This document shows, one piece after another, positions 17,264 to 25,904 of a stretch of 64,000 bases of DNA; the stretch's first letter is position 1; every line of letters begins with the position of its first letter. The position numbers and the translations under genes were made by a program. Location: contig NZ_BPET01000018.1 of assembly GCF_019654915.1 (NCBI RefSeq), positions 25,728 through 89,727 of the forward strand, in the 5' to 3' direction. The stretch is from Shewanella sp. MBTL60-007 (GTDB lineage: Bacteria > Pseudomonadota > Gammaproteobacteria > Enterobacterales > Shewanellaceae). The notes beneath the pieces are model-generated. The model was not told the origin of the DNA, made no database searches, and saw nothing but the letters and a program-made list of their open reading frames with translations.

Positions 17264-18555
17264 AGTTCTACAACCATATTGAGTCGGCGTTTCGATTCGC
17301 TAACGAATGGATTGTTCTCATCCCAAGCGTAGCCTGCGAGAATGGAGCTGATCATCTGCTTGATTTTAGGGTCTGGCCTGTCGAAGAAGATCGCCTCTTG
17401 GAAGCTGCAATCGTACCAAGCCTCGACATAGGTTCTGAAGGTGTCGACCCCTTTCATTAGTGGTTGGGCATAGTCTTGCTGCCAATCGACCTGTTCGCCA
17501 TCGAGCTGTTTTAGCAAGGTGTGAGCCGCTATGGATGCAGACCGCATCGCTATGGTCACCCCCGATGAAAAGACCGGATCGAGAAACTCGCCGGCATTAC
17601 CCAGCAGGGCAAACTTATCGGTTGCTAGTGTCTTCACATTTGCCGAGTAGCCTTTGAGTAGCGCTGACTCATTAATCAGCTCTGCATTGGCGAGTAACTT
17701 TTGCAGTCCTGGCTCTTGGTTAATCATAGTCTTGAGAATCGAGTCTAAGTCGCTATTACCGATCTCAGTGCTGAAGCCATTATTCCCGTAACCGCTTAGA
17801 GAGGTGAGTTGCTCAGGCTCACCGACAACGCCGACCGAGCAACGGCCATCGCTGAAAGGAATAAGCCAATACCAGATATCTTGGTTATCTGGATGCACAC
17901 TGATCAGGATTTTATTTCGATCAAAATTAGGATCTGTGATCTTGTCTCGAATATGGTTAAATACGGCGCTCCGCGTGGGTAGTGTCGAGGGCTTTTCTAA
18001 GTCGAGTAGTCTAGGTAACACACGGCCAAAGCCACTGGCATCGAGCACAAATTTGGCTTTAACAGTCTGCTTTTGGCCTTTGTCGTTGCTCACTTCAAGG
18101 CTTGGTTCGGCGCTTAAATCGATCGAGTCGACCCTGTGACCGTAACGGATCTGGACTCCTTGTTTTACCGCTTCATCGGCTAGCAGTTTATCGAAATTGG
18201 CACGTTCGACCTGAAAGGTTGTGCCCGGACCTTGGCTAAACTTGTCGGTAAAATCGAAGGTGGTGTACTTATCTTGGTAACGAAAAGCGGCACCATTCTT
18301 AAATTGAAACCCTGCTTGGTTGACCGCTTCAAGCATATTGGCTTCATCGATAACTTGCATGCAGCAGGGCAGTAGACTCTCACCGATAGAGAAGCGCGGA
18401 AAATGTTGTTTCTCTAACACCAATACTTTCTTACCTTGAGCGTGTAATAAGCTAGCGGCAATGCTACCCGATGGCCCGGCGCCAATAATGGCCACATCAA
18501 CCGATTCGGTTACACCAGATTCACTCTCATACTGAACAGCTTGATCAGTCGACAT
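17251..18555 (-). CDS. FAD-dependent oxidoreductase, halogenase-like
   Basis: 434 residues from the ATG at 18555 (AAGGAAG seven bases upstream); an in-frame start at 18612 would lie deep inside the exporter gene. N-terminal FAD-binding Rossmann motif GAGPSG (25-30), then FPRFSIGESLLP (52-63) and WYWLIP (228-233). WxWxIP is a hallmark of flavin-dependent halogenases, and the tryptophan-halogenase/geranylgeranyl-reductase superfamily fits overall. It could halogenate, hydroxylate or otherwise oxidise the aryl head. The absence of a flavin reductase nearby is not informative. Overlaps the exporter gene by 11 bases. Confidence 0.75.
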   Translation of the reverse strand: MSTDQAVQYESESGVTESVDVAIIGAGPSGSIAASLLHAQGKKVLVLEKQHFPRFSIGESLLPCCMQVIDEANMLEAVNQAGFQFKNGAAFRYQDKYTTFDFTDKFSQGPGTTFQVERANFDKLLADEAVKQGVQIRYGHRVDSIDLSAEPSLEVSNDKGQKQTVKAKFVLDASGFGRVLPRLLDLEKPSTLPTRSAVFNHIRDKITDPNFDRNKILISVHPDNQDIWYWLIPFSDGRCSVGVVGEPEQLTSLSGYGNNGFSTEIGNSDLDSILKTMINQEPGLQKLLANAELINESALLKGYSANVKTLATDKFALLGNAGEFLDPVFSSGVTIAMRSASIAAHTLLKQLDGEQVDWQQDYAQPLMKGVDTFRTYVEAWYDCSFQEAIFFDRPDPKIKQMISSILAGYAWDENNPFVSESKRRLNMVVELCRS

Positions 18556-20980
18556 CAGTAGACTTCCTTGTAAAATTTTGGATAAAAGGGGAGAGCAAGA
18601 AGGTAAAGCCAATTCCCAGTAATAGGGTTAGGCCAAACGCATTAATTGCCGGTGTTTGGCTAAAGGCAAGCAAGCCAAAGGCGAGCAGGGTCGACATGGC
18701 TGACATAAATACCGCCATCATCACCCCGCGAGTTTGTTGTTTCGACTCGGCAAAAAATAGACTGTAATCGATGCCTATGCCGAAGACTAAGATCAGTGCC
18801 AGTGCATGAAATAGGGTTAGCGGATTATGACTGATCCCTAAGCAGGCCAAGGTTAGCAGAGCTGATAGGGTTGGCACCGCAACGACGATGGCAGCGAGCC
18901 TCAGGCCAAATCTAAAGGTAAAGATGATGCCAGCGATCAGTAACGCGAGTGCTAATAAACCCAAGGTGAGCTGGCGATAGTGACCCATGACCGTCGATAT
19001 ATCGCCGACTTTATCGACTAGCTGAACATGAGGGAGAGCATCGAAGCGTTGAGCCAGCGTCTCTAACTGGGTGATACCGCCAAGCAGCACGATAGCGCCA
19101 TAACCTGTCTCCCCCTCTGCTGGCGACAGCCATAGTGGCTTAAAACTTTCTCCCGCAGCATGATTTAACAAGCTATCGGCTGTGATGAAACCTCCCTTTG
19201 CCGCTTGGTATTGCTCTACGAGTGCGCCCTTAATGCTGGGGTCTAAGCCTAAGCTGGCAAGGATCTCATCTAGATGCTCTAGGTAGATCTGCCCCTGTAG
19301 TTGATAGTGGCGTTCTTGTTCCGATTGTCTTGGCAGAAAGCGGCTTAGGCTGAGGTGATTACCGATTAAGTTATCTTGCTCTGCTTGCCTGAGGAGCGGC
19401 TCCAACTGAGCGAGCTCATCGGTAACCTGCTGTTCGCTATCTCCGCTCACCAGTAGAAACTGATTGTCGGTGCCGCCACTGAGCAGGGTGCGTAGCTCAT
19501 CTTCCTCGGCTTGAATGTCGGCAGGTGTATGCTGCAGCTGGCGGATATCGTCATTAGCCTCTATCTGGGTAAAGCCTATGGTGATAAAGATGCATGTCCC
19601 TATCGCGAGCAATAGTCGTTTAGTCAAACCTGCAGGCATCAGGCTAAGCATAAAGCCTTGGTAGCGACTGGCGTAATCGAGTGCTCGACTAGCATTACGC
19701 ACAGGACGAGCCGCAAGTATTGGGTAGGCCAGTAGCAGGGTTAAGTAGGCACCGGCTAAGCCTGAAGCGCAGAATATCGCGACTTGCTGCATTCCGGGGA
19801 AGGGGGCAAGGCCTATGGCGCTGTAGGCGATAACGCTGGTTAGTAGCGCCAGTGATATGGCGATAAAAATCTGTTGGATAACTCGATCACTACTATAGCT
19901 TGGGTGATTTAAGCGCTCACAGTAGTAATGAAAGCAGTAGTCGATAGAGATCCCGATAAGGCTAGTACCAAAGACTAGCGTCAGTAGGTGTAGCTCACCA
20001 AATACCGCAGTTGTGGTTACCACTGCAAATAGAAAACTGCTACTGACGGTGACTAAGGCAATGGTTAGCGGCATAAAGGAGCGAAACGCAAACCAGACTA
20101 AGGTGATCACACCTAGCAGTGAGATCACACCGATAGTCGAGACCTCTTTCTTGGCATTATCGGTAGCGGCTATTGCATGAAATAGCGCCCCCGCCTTGAT
20201 GATTTCAATATTGCGGTCTTGCTGCTTTACCGTATCGAATGCCGATGTCAGTGCTGAGAGTTGTAGCTGTTGTGCATTAGGGTTAAAGGCGCTATCACGG
20301 CCCTTAGCCATGACGATGGCGGCAAATTTAGGACTTTGGTTTAGCTCTTTAGCCTCGATAGTCTTGAGCAGCACCCCTTGCTTAACGTTGAGCTGCTGTG
20401 ATGGCGCCAACGCGAGCAGGTTATCTGGGTAGAGCAATAGTGGGTCATGGCTCAGCAAGTCGCTATTAGCATAGCTAAAGGCGTTATAGAGCTTTTCGAG
20501 CGCGGTTTGCGAGAGCGGCTGCCATTGCCCTCGTTCAAGAAGTTGTTGCTGCTTATCTGTGAGTAGCTGAAATCTATGTTTAAAGTAATAACTGTTTAGT
20601 GCCTCGGCCTGCGCCATATCCGCGCTGCTAACATCGATAAAGGCACTTTCTTGATTACTCACTCGAGTCCCGTCTTTCGAGGGCTGGTTAAGCTTAGCCA
20701 TTGCTGTCTTGGCTGCATCGATTGCCGACTGCTCGTTATCACTAATGAAGCCTAAGTAAATGCGGTTCGCCAACTGCTGTTCGACCTGAGCCATGGCGCG
20801 CTGGGTCATTGGGCTCTCACTCACCTTGGGTAGCATGGCGAGAATATCGCTTTGTACTCGAGCGCCGCTTTGCCACAAAACAAGGCCAGTCGCAAAAGTA
20901 ATGCCGATTAGGGTTAGCCAAATGAGCAGTCTTAACTTGGCTGTCTTGTGGTTTAGAAATCGATTAAAGCTCGGCTTCAT
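18545..20980 (-). CDS. MMPL/RND-type exporter of the aryl-polyene cluster
   Basis: 811 residues. Membrane layout is that of MMPL proteins: one N-terminal helix, a large periplasmic domain (about 50-260), a bundle of helices (about 265-420), a second periplasmic domain (about 460-650), then five closing helices with GIGIDYSLFF, the counterpart of the GISIDYCFHYY motif in the first half. It probably moves the polyene lipid or its precursor across or out of the inner membrane. Starts within the stop codon of the LolA-like gene (TAATG). Confidence 0.92.
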   Translation of the reverse strand: MKPSFNRFLNHKTAKLRLLIWLTLIGITFATGLVLWQSGARVQSDILAMLPKVSESPMTQRAMAQVEQQLANRIYLGFISDNEQSAIDAAKTAMAKLNQPSKDGTRVSNQESAFIDVSSADMAQAEALNSYYFKHRFQLLTDKQQQLLERGQWQPLSQTALEKLYNAFSYANSDLLSHDPLLLYPDNLLALAPSQQLNVKQGVLLKTIEAKELNQSPKFAAIVMAKGRDSAFNPNAQQLQLSALTSAFDTVKQQDRNIEIIKAGALFHAIAATDNAKKEVSTIGVISLLGVITLVWFAFRSFMPLTIALVTVSSSFLFAVVTTTAVFGELHLLTLVFGTSLIGISIDYCFHYYCERLNHPSYSSDRVIQQIFIAISLALLTSVIAYSAIGLAPFPGMQQVAIFCASGLAGAYLTLLLAYPILAARPVRNASRALDYASRYQGFMLSLMPAGLTKRLLLAIGTCIFITIGFTQIEANDDIRQLQHTPADIQAEEDELRTLLSGGTDNQFLLVSGDSEQQVTDELAQLEPLLRQAEQDNLIGNHLSLSRFLPRQSEQERHYQLQGQIYLEHLDEILASLGLDPSIKGALVEQYQAAKGGFITADSLLNHAAGESFKPLWLSPAEGETGYGAIVLLGGITQLETLAQRFDALPHVQLVDKVGDISTVMGHYRQLTLGLLALALLIAGIIFTFRFGLRLAAIVVAVPTLSALLTLACLGISHNPLTLFHALALILVFGIGIDYSLFFAESKQQTRGVMMAVFMSAMSTLLAFGLLAFSQTPAINAFGLTLLLGIGFTFLLSPFIQNFTRKSTDVD

Positions 20981-21753
20981 TATGGCTGTTTGCCCTCGAT
21001 CTGAGGGGCGGCATTTGGCGATACTTCTGGTAACGGAGCGGGGCTAAAGCGTTGCTTATCTGCTGCCGTTAATGGGCCTTCATCGATGGCTGAAAATTCG
21101 ATACGGCTGCGATCACCGTTACGGCTAAACAGCACCAGAGTTTGGATCTGCTCATCGCCTGCTAGTACCATCTGCGGTATCGCTTTCTCTAGCAATGGGT
21201 CAGTGGGTTTTAGCCCCAGTTGCCATTGTTGTGTCGCTTGTCCTTCAGTATTGGGTGCTAGCTGTAGGCTAAGGGTAAAATGCTGCTCTAACTGCTTAAT
21301 ATCACCGCTTAATAGGGCGTTTAACAGCTTTGGCATCAACTCACTCATCTGATTACCGCTGCCTGCTTGCTCGGCATTATTGATGTTGATATTGCCTTGG
21401 CTATCTATCTGGATAAGTTGCTTATCCTTTAAGATCAGCGTGCTGGCAAACGGGGTATTCTGTTGCCAAATCATGCCCAGATCTTTGGCAAAGACAAACT
21501 CCCCCTGACTCACTAGCGGCTTCTTAAGCACCTTGAGGTAGCGATATTGGCTGAAATTCCCTTTCGCCTGCGCGCTTGGCGATAGCTGGGTCGTTAGCCT
21601 CGTCAGCTCTGCACTGCTCGCCTCATGCTGAAATAGCTCGGAGTAATCGGTGTGTGTATCAGCCTGCGCGTAACTGCTGCTAAGCAGCACCGGTACGAAA
21701 GCAAATGCTAGAGCGAGTGCTAGAGCTTGTGTTAGGGGAATGAGGCGTTTCAT
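20980..21753 (-). CDS. LolA-like outer-membrane lipid carrier protein
   Basis: 257 residues. Signal peptide at residues 1-31 (LALALAFAFVPVLLSSSYAQA). The mature part resembles LolA: FSQYRYLKVLKKPLVSQGEFVFAKDLGMIWQQNTPFASTLILKDKQLIQ. Periplasmic LolA-like proteins are constant partners of MMPL exporters in aryl-polyene clusters and are thought to ferry the product to the outer membrane. ATGA overlap with the thioesterase gene upstream. Confidence 0.88.
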   Translation of the reverse strand: MKRLIPLTQALALALAFAFVPVLLSSSYAQADTHTDYSELFQHEASSAELTRLTTQLSPSAQAKGNFSQYRYLKVLKKPLVSQGEFVFAKDLGMIWQQNTPFASTLILKDKQLIQIDSQGNININNAEQAGSGNQMSELMPKLLNALLSGDIKQLEQHFTLSLQLAPNTEGQATQQWQLGLKPTDPLLEKAIPQMVLAGDEQIQTLVLFSRNGDRSRIEFSAIDEGPLTAADKQRFSPAPLPEVSPNAAPQIEGKQP

Positions 21754-22196
21754 TCGCTTTGCTCGGCAGTGGGTGACTGAGGCAGTAGATGAGCAATCCT
21801 CTGCTGGAAAACATCAGGCGTTACAAAGCACAGCTCCTGAGTTTGCATATCGACCGCTGCCTGAATGGTGTGCCCCTTGGTGATGCGCTTACCTGTTTGG
21901 GCATCGACCACCTGATAGTTTATCTTGAGTCGGTTTTCCCATTCGACCAGTGCCGCCTTGATGATAATCGTCTGCTCGAAGGTGCTCGACTGTACGTATT
22001 TTATCTGCACATCCACAATCGGCCAGACGTAGCCCGAATCCTGCATGGCGCGGTAGCCGTAGCCTATTTTATCCAGCAGCTTACAGCGTACCAGCTCAAA
22101 GTAGCGTAGGTAGTTACCATGCCAAGTGATCCCCATCGAATCGACATCGTGGAATGGGATCTCAACTTCTAGTTCTGCGAATAAGATACCTTTCAT
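21750..22196 (-). CDS. Hotdog-fold acyl-CoA/ACP thioesterase (4HBT family)
   Basis: 148 residues from the ATG at 22196. The 4HBT motif is clear: FHDVDSMGITWHGNYLRYFE, with the catalytic Asp in DVDSMG. In the aryl-polyene pathway the ApeK-type thioesterase acts with the dehydratases or in chain release. The start is fixed by GGAG eight bases upstream and by the TAATG overlap with the micro-ORF before it. Its first 22 codons are the ones copied three times upstream. Confidence 0.9.
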   Translation of the reverse strand: MKGILFAELEVEIPFHDVDSMGITWHGNYLRYFELVRCKLLDKIGYGYRAMQDSGYVWPIVDVQIKYVQSSTFEQTIIIKAALVEWENRLKINYQVVDAQTGKRITKGHTIQAAVDMQTQELCFVTPDVFQQRIAHLLPQSPTAEQSE

Positions 22197-22327
22197 TAGC
22201 AAGCTCCAACTTCGGAAGCGAGTTTAACTTTTTGCACAGCGAAACCATGCCAGCAGTTATAGCCCATCGAATCGACATCATGGAATGGGATCTCAACTTC
22301 TAGTTCTGCATGTAGAATGCCTTTCAT
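22196..22327 (-). CDS. Micro-ORF 3: truncated thioesterase N-terminus (43 aa)
   Basis: Starts like the thioesterase (MKGILHAELEVEIPFHDVDSMG in outline: the first 22 residues differ at one position) and then leaves it for YNCWHGFAVQKVKLASEVGAC. The stop TAA overlaps the thioesterase ATG (TAATG). Its own ATG is preceded by GGAGCC. It keeps the Asp region but lacks the hotdog fold, so it cannot be an active enzyme. It may provide translational coupling to the thioesterase gene. Confidence 0.55.
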   Translation of the reverse strand: MKGILHAELEVEIPFHDVDSMGYNCWHGFAVQKVKLASEVGAC

Positions 22328-22458
22328 TGATAGGCTCCTAGCTCGGAAGCTAACTTAATTTTTTGCACAGATAAGCCATGCCAACGGTCATAGCCCATAG
22401 AATCGACATCATGGAATGGGATCTCAACTTCTAGTTCTGCGAATAAGATACCTTTCAT
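22324..22458 (-). CDS. Micro-ORF 2: truncated thioesterase N-terminus (44 aa)
   Basis: First 22 residues equal the real thioesterase (MKGILFAELEVE-IPFHDVDSMG), tail YDRWHGLSVQKIKLASELGAYQ. It overlaps micro-ORF 3 by 4 bases (ATGA) and is preceded by GGAG. The tail is the most diverged of the three, but all changes keep the frame and the W-H-G and QK-KLASE pattern. Confidence 0.55.
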   Translation of the reverse strand: MKGILFAELEVEIPFHDVDSMGYDRWHGLSVQKIKLASELGAYQ

Positions 22459-22589
22459 TAGCAAGCTCCAACTTCGGAAGCGAGTTTAACTTTTTGCACA
22501 GCGAAACCATGCCAGCAGTTATAGCCCATAGAATCGACATCATGGAATGGGGTCTCAACTTCTAGTTCTGCATGTAGAATGCCTTTCAT
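22458..22589 (-). CDS. Micro-ORF 1: truncated thioesterase N-terminus (43 aa)
   Basis: First of the tandem set, starting 16 bases after the ammonia-lyase stop with GGGAG upstream. Product MKGILHAELEVE-TPFHDVDSMG followed by YNCWHGFAVQKVKLASEVGAC. Its tail equals that of micro-ORF 3. The stop overlaps the start of micro-ORF 2 (TAATG). Confidence 0.55.
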   Translation of the reverse strand: MKGILHAELEVETPFHDVDSMGYNCWHGFAVQKVKLASEVGAC

Positions 22590-22605
22590 TAGCAAGCTCC
22601 CGTCA

Positions 22606-24168
22606 TTAGCCACATACTTCCCAATAGCCATTTTGGATTTTATCCACGGTTGAGCGTAGGGTCTGCTCTAATGGTCTATCTTCGGTCAGTAGCTCAAAGT
22701 CTGCTTCAACCTGAGCCAAGGTCTTACCCAGTGAGGGGGTAATCGAGCTGGGCTGGAGCTCCTCTTGGGCGATGCGCAGGCGAATACCTTGAGACATGGC
22801 CAGAAGCGCCGCCGCTGCCACTTGTTCGGTAAGCTGTAATACCCGCATACAGTCGCGAGCCGAGATGGTACCCATGCTCACCTTATCTTGGTTATGGCAC
22901 TCGGTTGAGCGAGAAAATACGCTAGCAGGCATGGTGTTTTTCAGCGCCTCAGCCGTCCAAGCCGAAACTCCAATCTGCACTGCCTTAAAGCCGTGGTTAA
23001 TCGCCTTACGCTTGCCTTGGGCACCCGACAGGTTGGCGGGTAAACCGTTATTGAATTTTTGATCCATCACAAGCGCCATCTGACGATCGATAAGATCGGC
23101 AATATTAGCCACAGCGTTTTTCATTGCATCCATGGCAAAGGCGATATGGCCGCCATAGAAGTGACCGCCGTGTAGGATATGCTCGCCTTCACCATCGACA
23201 ATCGGGTTATCGTTAGCGCTGTTAAGCTCGGTCTCGATAAATTGACGCATAAAGGGCAGCGCATCTTGCAGTACGCCAATGACATGGGGGGCGCAGCGGA
23301 TAGAGTATCTGTCCTGCAGTCTGTCAGAGTTGCGTGGATGGATATGATGATTGAGGTCTTCCCGGATCCACGCCGCGATCTGGTTTTGCCCAGGGTGTGG
23401 CTTAGCGGCAAATAGGATGTCATCGAAGTGATTCGAGTTACCTTTTAATGTTAGCGAAGCCATGGCGGTAATGCGGCTAGCAAGGCGCGCCATATATTGA
23501 GCGCGGTCATAGGCAAGGCAGGCCAGTGCCGTCATTACTGCGGTGCCGTTCATCAGCGCTAAGCCCTCTTTCGGGCGTAGCTTAAGCGGCACGATATTCA
23601 GCTCTTGATAGACGTCGCTGGTAGGGCGTCGCTCACCTTGATAGATGACATCACGTTCGCCCACAAGCACCGCGGCAAGGTAAGACAGTGGCGTTAAGTC
23701 ACCGCTGGCACCGACTGACCCCTCTTCTGGGATCACTGGGGTGATGTTGAGATTGAGTAGGGTTTCGATACGCGCGAGTAGCTCGTAACTGACGCCAGAT
23801 TTACCAACGGCGAGTGAGCTGAGTCGGCATGCCATCACGGCACGGGCTTGCATCGGTGATAGGATCTCTCCCATACCGCAGCCGTGAAAACGGGTCAGAT
23901 GCAGTGGTAATTCATGGACTAAATCTAAGCCAACCGTCACCGTGCAGGAGTCGCCATAACCTGTGGTGACGCCGTAAACCACACCCTCTTCTTTTAGCAG
24001 GCTATCGATGAATTGGGCACCCTTTTGGATATAGGCACGATACTCGGCAGTCTGATTGAGCTTAGCTGTCGCGCCTTTGGCGATAGCCACCACATCTTCA
24101 AGCGATAGGCTGTTATAGCCAAATTCAACGGTTTGCTGGCTAAGGTTATAGGTATTGTGTTGGGTCAT
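22606..24168 (-). CDS. Aromatic amino acid ammonia-lyase (HAL/TAL family)
   Basis: 520 residues. The MIO prosthetic group arises from Ala154-Ser155-Gly156 (GSVGASGDLTPLS), and the catalytic Tyr is in VYGVTTGYG (Tyr65). At the substrate-selectivity position the sequence reads Phe94-His95 (LTRFHGCGMGE); by my alignment true histidase has Ser-His and Tyr lyases often His-Leu. Within this operon the sensible job is to make a cinnamate or 4-coumarate starter for the aryl head. No hutU or hutI lies nearby. Starts 8 bases after the ApeJ-like gene stop. Confidence 0.88.
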   Translation of the reverse strand: MTQHNTYNLSQQTVEFGYNSLSLEDVVAIAKGATAKLNQTAEYRAYIQKGAQFIDSLLKEEGVVYGVTTGYGDSCTVTVGLDLVHELPLHLTRFHGCGMGEILSPMQARAVMACRLSSLAVGKSGVSYELLARIETLLNLNITPVIPEEGSVGASGDLTPLSYLAAVLVGERDVIYQGERRPTSDVYQELNIVPLKLRPKEGLALMNGTAVMTALACLAYDRAQYMARLASRITAMASLTLKGNSNHFDDILFAAKPHPGQNQIAAWIREDLNHHIHPRNSDRLQDRYSIRCAPHVIGVLQDALPFMRQFIETELNSANDNPIVDGEGEHILHGGHFYGGHIAFAMDAMKNAVANIADLIDRQMALVMDQKFNNGLPANLSGAQGKRKAINHGFKAVQIGVSAWTAEALKNTMPASVFSRSTECHNQDKVSMGTISARDCMRVLQLTEQVAAAALLAMSQGIRLRIAQEELQPSSITPSLGKTLAQVEADFELLTEDRPLEQTLRSTVDKIQNGYWEVCG

Positions 24169-24176
24169 TTGCTTGC

Positions 24177-25904
24177 TTATCCTTTACTGCTACGACTACT
24201 GCCGCGACTGCTTTGCGCATCGGCACGCTGGAACTCTTCATCCTTGCGCCAAAAATCATAAAAATTAAACCATTGCAGTGGCTCACTCAGGGCAAAACGC
24301 TCCAAGCGACTGCTAAATTCGTTTACGGCTTGCTCAAGCCTTTCGGCGCGTCCCGCTCTTGGGCCTTTTAAGGTATCGGCGAAGTGCTCAAGGTGAACAT
24401 GATAGCGACCATTTTGGCGCAGACAGAACATGGTATAAACCGGACAGTCCAGCAGCCCCGCCAAAATGAACGGCCCTTGTGGGAATGCGGCCTGCTCACC
24501 TAAAAATTCTTGGTAGATCACCCGTCCAGCCGTTTGAGACGAGGTCCTGTCTCCGGCAATTACTACCAGTTCACCGGCTTCAATCTTTTGCTGTAGTAGC
24601 ATCGAGGTGCTCGGGCCGAGCTCGGTCACCTGAATAAGATTCAGTGAGCTATCAGGGTTAAGCTGCTTGAGCACCCGATTAAAGTTCTCGGCGTTTTGCG
24701 TCAGCACCATGACGTTAACCTTGACTTGGCGCTGGTGGATTGAGATCGCGCGGCACAGCTCTAAATTACCTAGGTGTGAGACCAGTAACACGGCGCCATT
24801 GCCGGCAGCAAGTTGGCTGGCGAGCATTTCACGGTTGGGAAAGTCCACCTCTGAGAGCTTGATACGATCGCACCAGGCATCGATTCTATCGAGGGCGGCA
24901 TTACCGAAGGCGAAAAAGTGCTTCAGACTATCGCGCCAGCTGAGTGGCTCCCCCAACTGTGGGTGGTTAGGACGCTGGTGCTTCACATGGGTTAAAAACT
25001 GCTTCGATGCGGTTCGCGCCGTGGTGCCTGTGATAAAGAAGTAGCAGATCACCGGATACATGATGACGCGGCACAGCCAGTGCCCACCTAAGCGGTAGCT
25101 TTGGGCTAGCAGCTTAATTCCCCAGTAGCTGCCACGTTCACCCATGCTGGACCAGTGTTTGTTCTGGCTCGGCCTAGTCAGTTTGTGCAACAGCTTCTTG
25201 GGCTGACGTAACAACATGCCAAAGAAGAGTTTGCTGTGCATCAGTGAGATGCGCACATTGTCTTTGAGGCCTTGGAAATGACTGACACCATCTTCGGGGT
25301 AGATCACCCGTGTTGGCAGATGGATAACCGGGACACCTTGCCAATAGAGGCGCACCAGCACTTCGATATCGAAATCCATGCGCTCGCCCAAGGCGTGGCT
25401 TAAAAATAGCTTCTCTGTTGCCGCCAGTGGGTAAACTCGAAAGCCACACATGGAGTCTTGAATATCAAAGCTTAAGGTCTCTATCCACACCCAGAAGTGG
25501 GTGATATAGCGGCCATACAAACGGCCCTTAGGTACGGATTCGTCGTACTGTGGAAGGCCGGAGATTAGTGCCTCTGGTGCTGATTCTGCACGGGCGATCA
25601 TCGCCGGAATATCATCTAAATCGTGCTGACCGTCGGCATCGACCTGCAGCGCGTGGGTGAAACCATCGGCGTAGGCTCTGCGCAGGCCTGTCATCACCGC
25701 CGCACCTTTGCCGCGATTAAATGGGTGGTGGATCAGTGTCACCCAATCATATTTCTTAGCCAGCTCGATGAGCAGAAAGCGAGTGTCATCGTCACTGCCA
25801 TCGTTAATCAGATAGCAGGGGAGCTCAAAAGCCGCGAGGCGAGCTAGCGTCTTCTCGATTGCGCCGCGATGATTGTAGTTGGGAATAACCAGAGCTAGAC
25901 GCAT
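24177..25904 (-). CDS. GT2 glycosyltransferase fused to LpxL-type acyltransferase (ApeJ-like)
   Basis: 575 residues. Residues 1-230 form a family 2 glycosyltransferase (LVIPNYNHRGAIEKTL, then DADGQHDLDDIP). Residues about 300-555 form an LPLAT/HtrB-like acyltransferase, with the catalytic His in VSHLGNLE and a downstream GPFILAGLL stretch. Such fusions occur in aryl-polyene clusters and probably build the glycolipid anchor. Membrane association is expected. Its ATG overlaps the dehydratase stop (TAATG). Confidence 0.9.
   Translation of the reverse strand: MRLALVIPNYNHRGAIEKTLARLAAFELPCYLINDGSDDDTRFLLIELAKKYDWVTLIHHPFNRGKGAAVMTGLRRAYADGFTHALQVDADGQHDLDDIPAMIARAESAPEALISGLPQYDESVPKGRLYGRYITHFWVWIETLSFDIQDSMCGFRVYPLAATEKLFLSHALGERMDFDIEVLVRLYWQGVPVIHLPTRVIYPEDGVSHFQGLKDNVRISLMHSKLFFGMLLRQPKKLLHKLTRPSQNKHWSSMGERGSYWGIKLLAQSYRLGGHWLCRVIMYPVICYFFITGTTARTASKQFLTHVKHQRPNHPQLGEPLSWRDSLKHFFAFGNAALDRIDAWCDRIKLSEVDFPNREMLASQLAAGNGAVLLVSHLGNLELCRAISIHQRQVKVNVMVLTQNAENFNRVLKQLNPDSSLNLIQVTELGPSTSMLLQQKIEAGELVVIAGDRTSSQTAGRVIYQEFLGEQAAFPQGPFILAGLLDCPVYTMFCLRQNGRYHVHLEHFADTLKGPRAGRAERLEQAVNEFSSRLERFALSEPLQWFNFYDFWRKDEEFQRADAQSSRGSSRSSKG

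Larger units (their letters stand above)
22191..22605 (-). repeat. Tandem repeat array of about 131 bp x 3 ahead of the thioesterase gene
   Basis: Three tandem units of 132, 135 and 132 bases, each made of a Shine-Dalgarno site, an ATG, 22 codons of the thioesterase N-terminus and a 21-22-codon tail ending in a stop that overlaps the next ATG. Units 1 and 3 are nearly identical. The fourth start codon belongs to the complete thioesterase gene. Confidence 0.9.

Noticed and set aside
22606..24168. Histidine degradation gene hutH
   Set aside because: No hut genes adjacent; the gene is embedded in an overlapping aryl-polyene operon and its selectivity residues differ from histidase.
25174..25449. 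91-codon frame within the GT2/acyltransferase gene
   Set aside because: Out-of-frame shadow on the same strand; the fusion protein explains the sequence.
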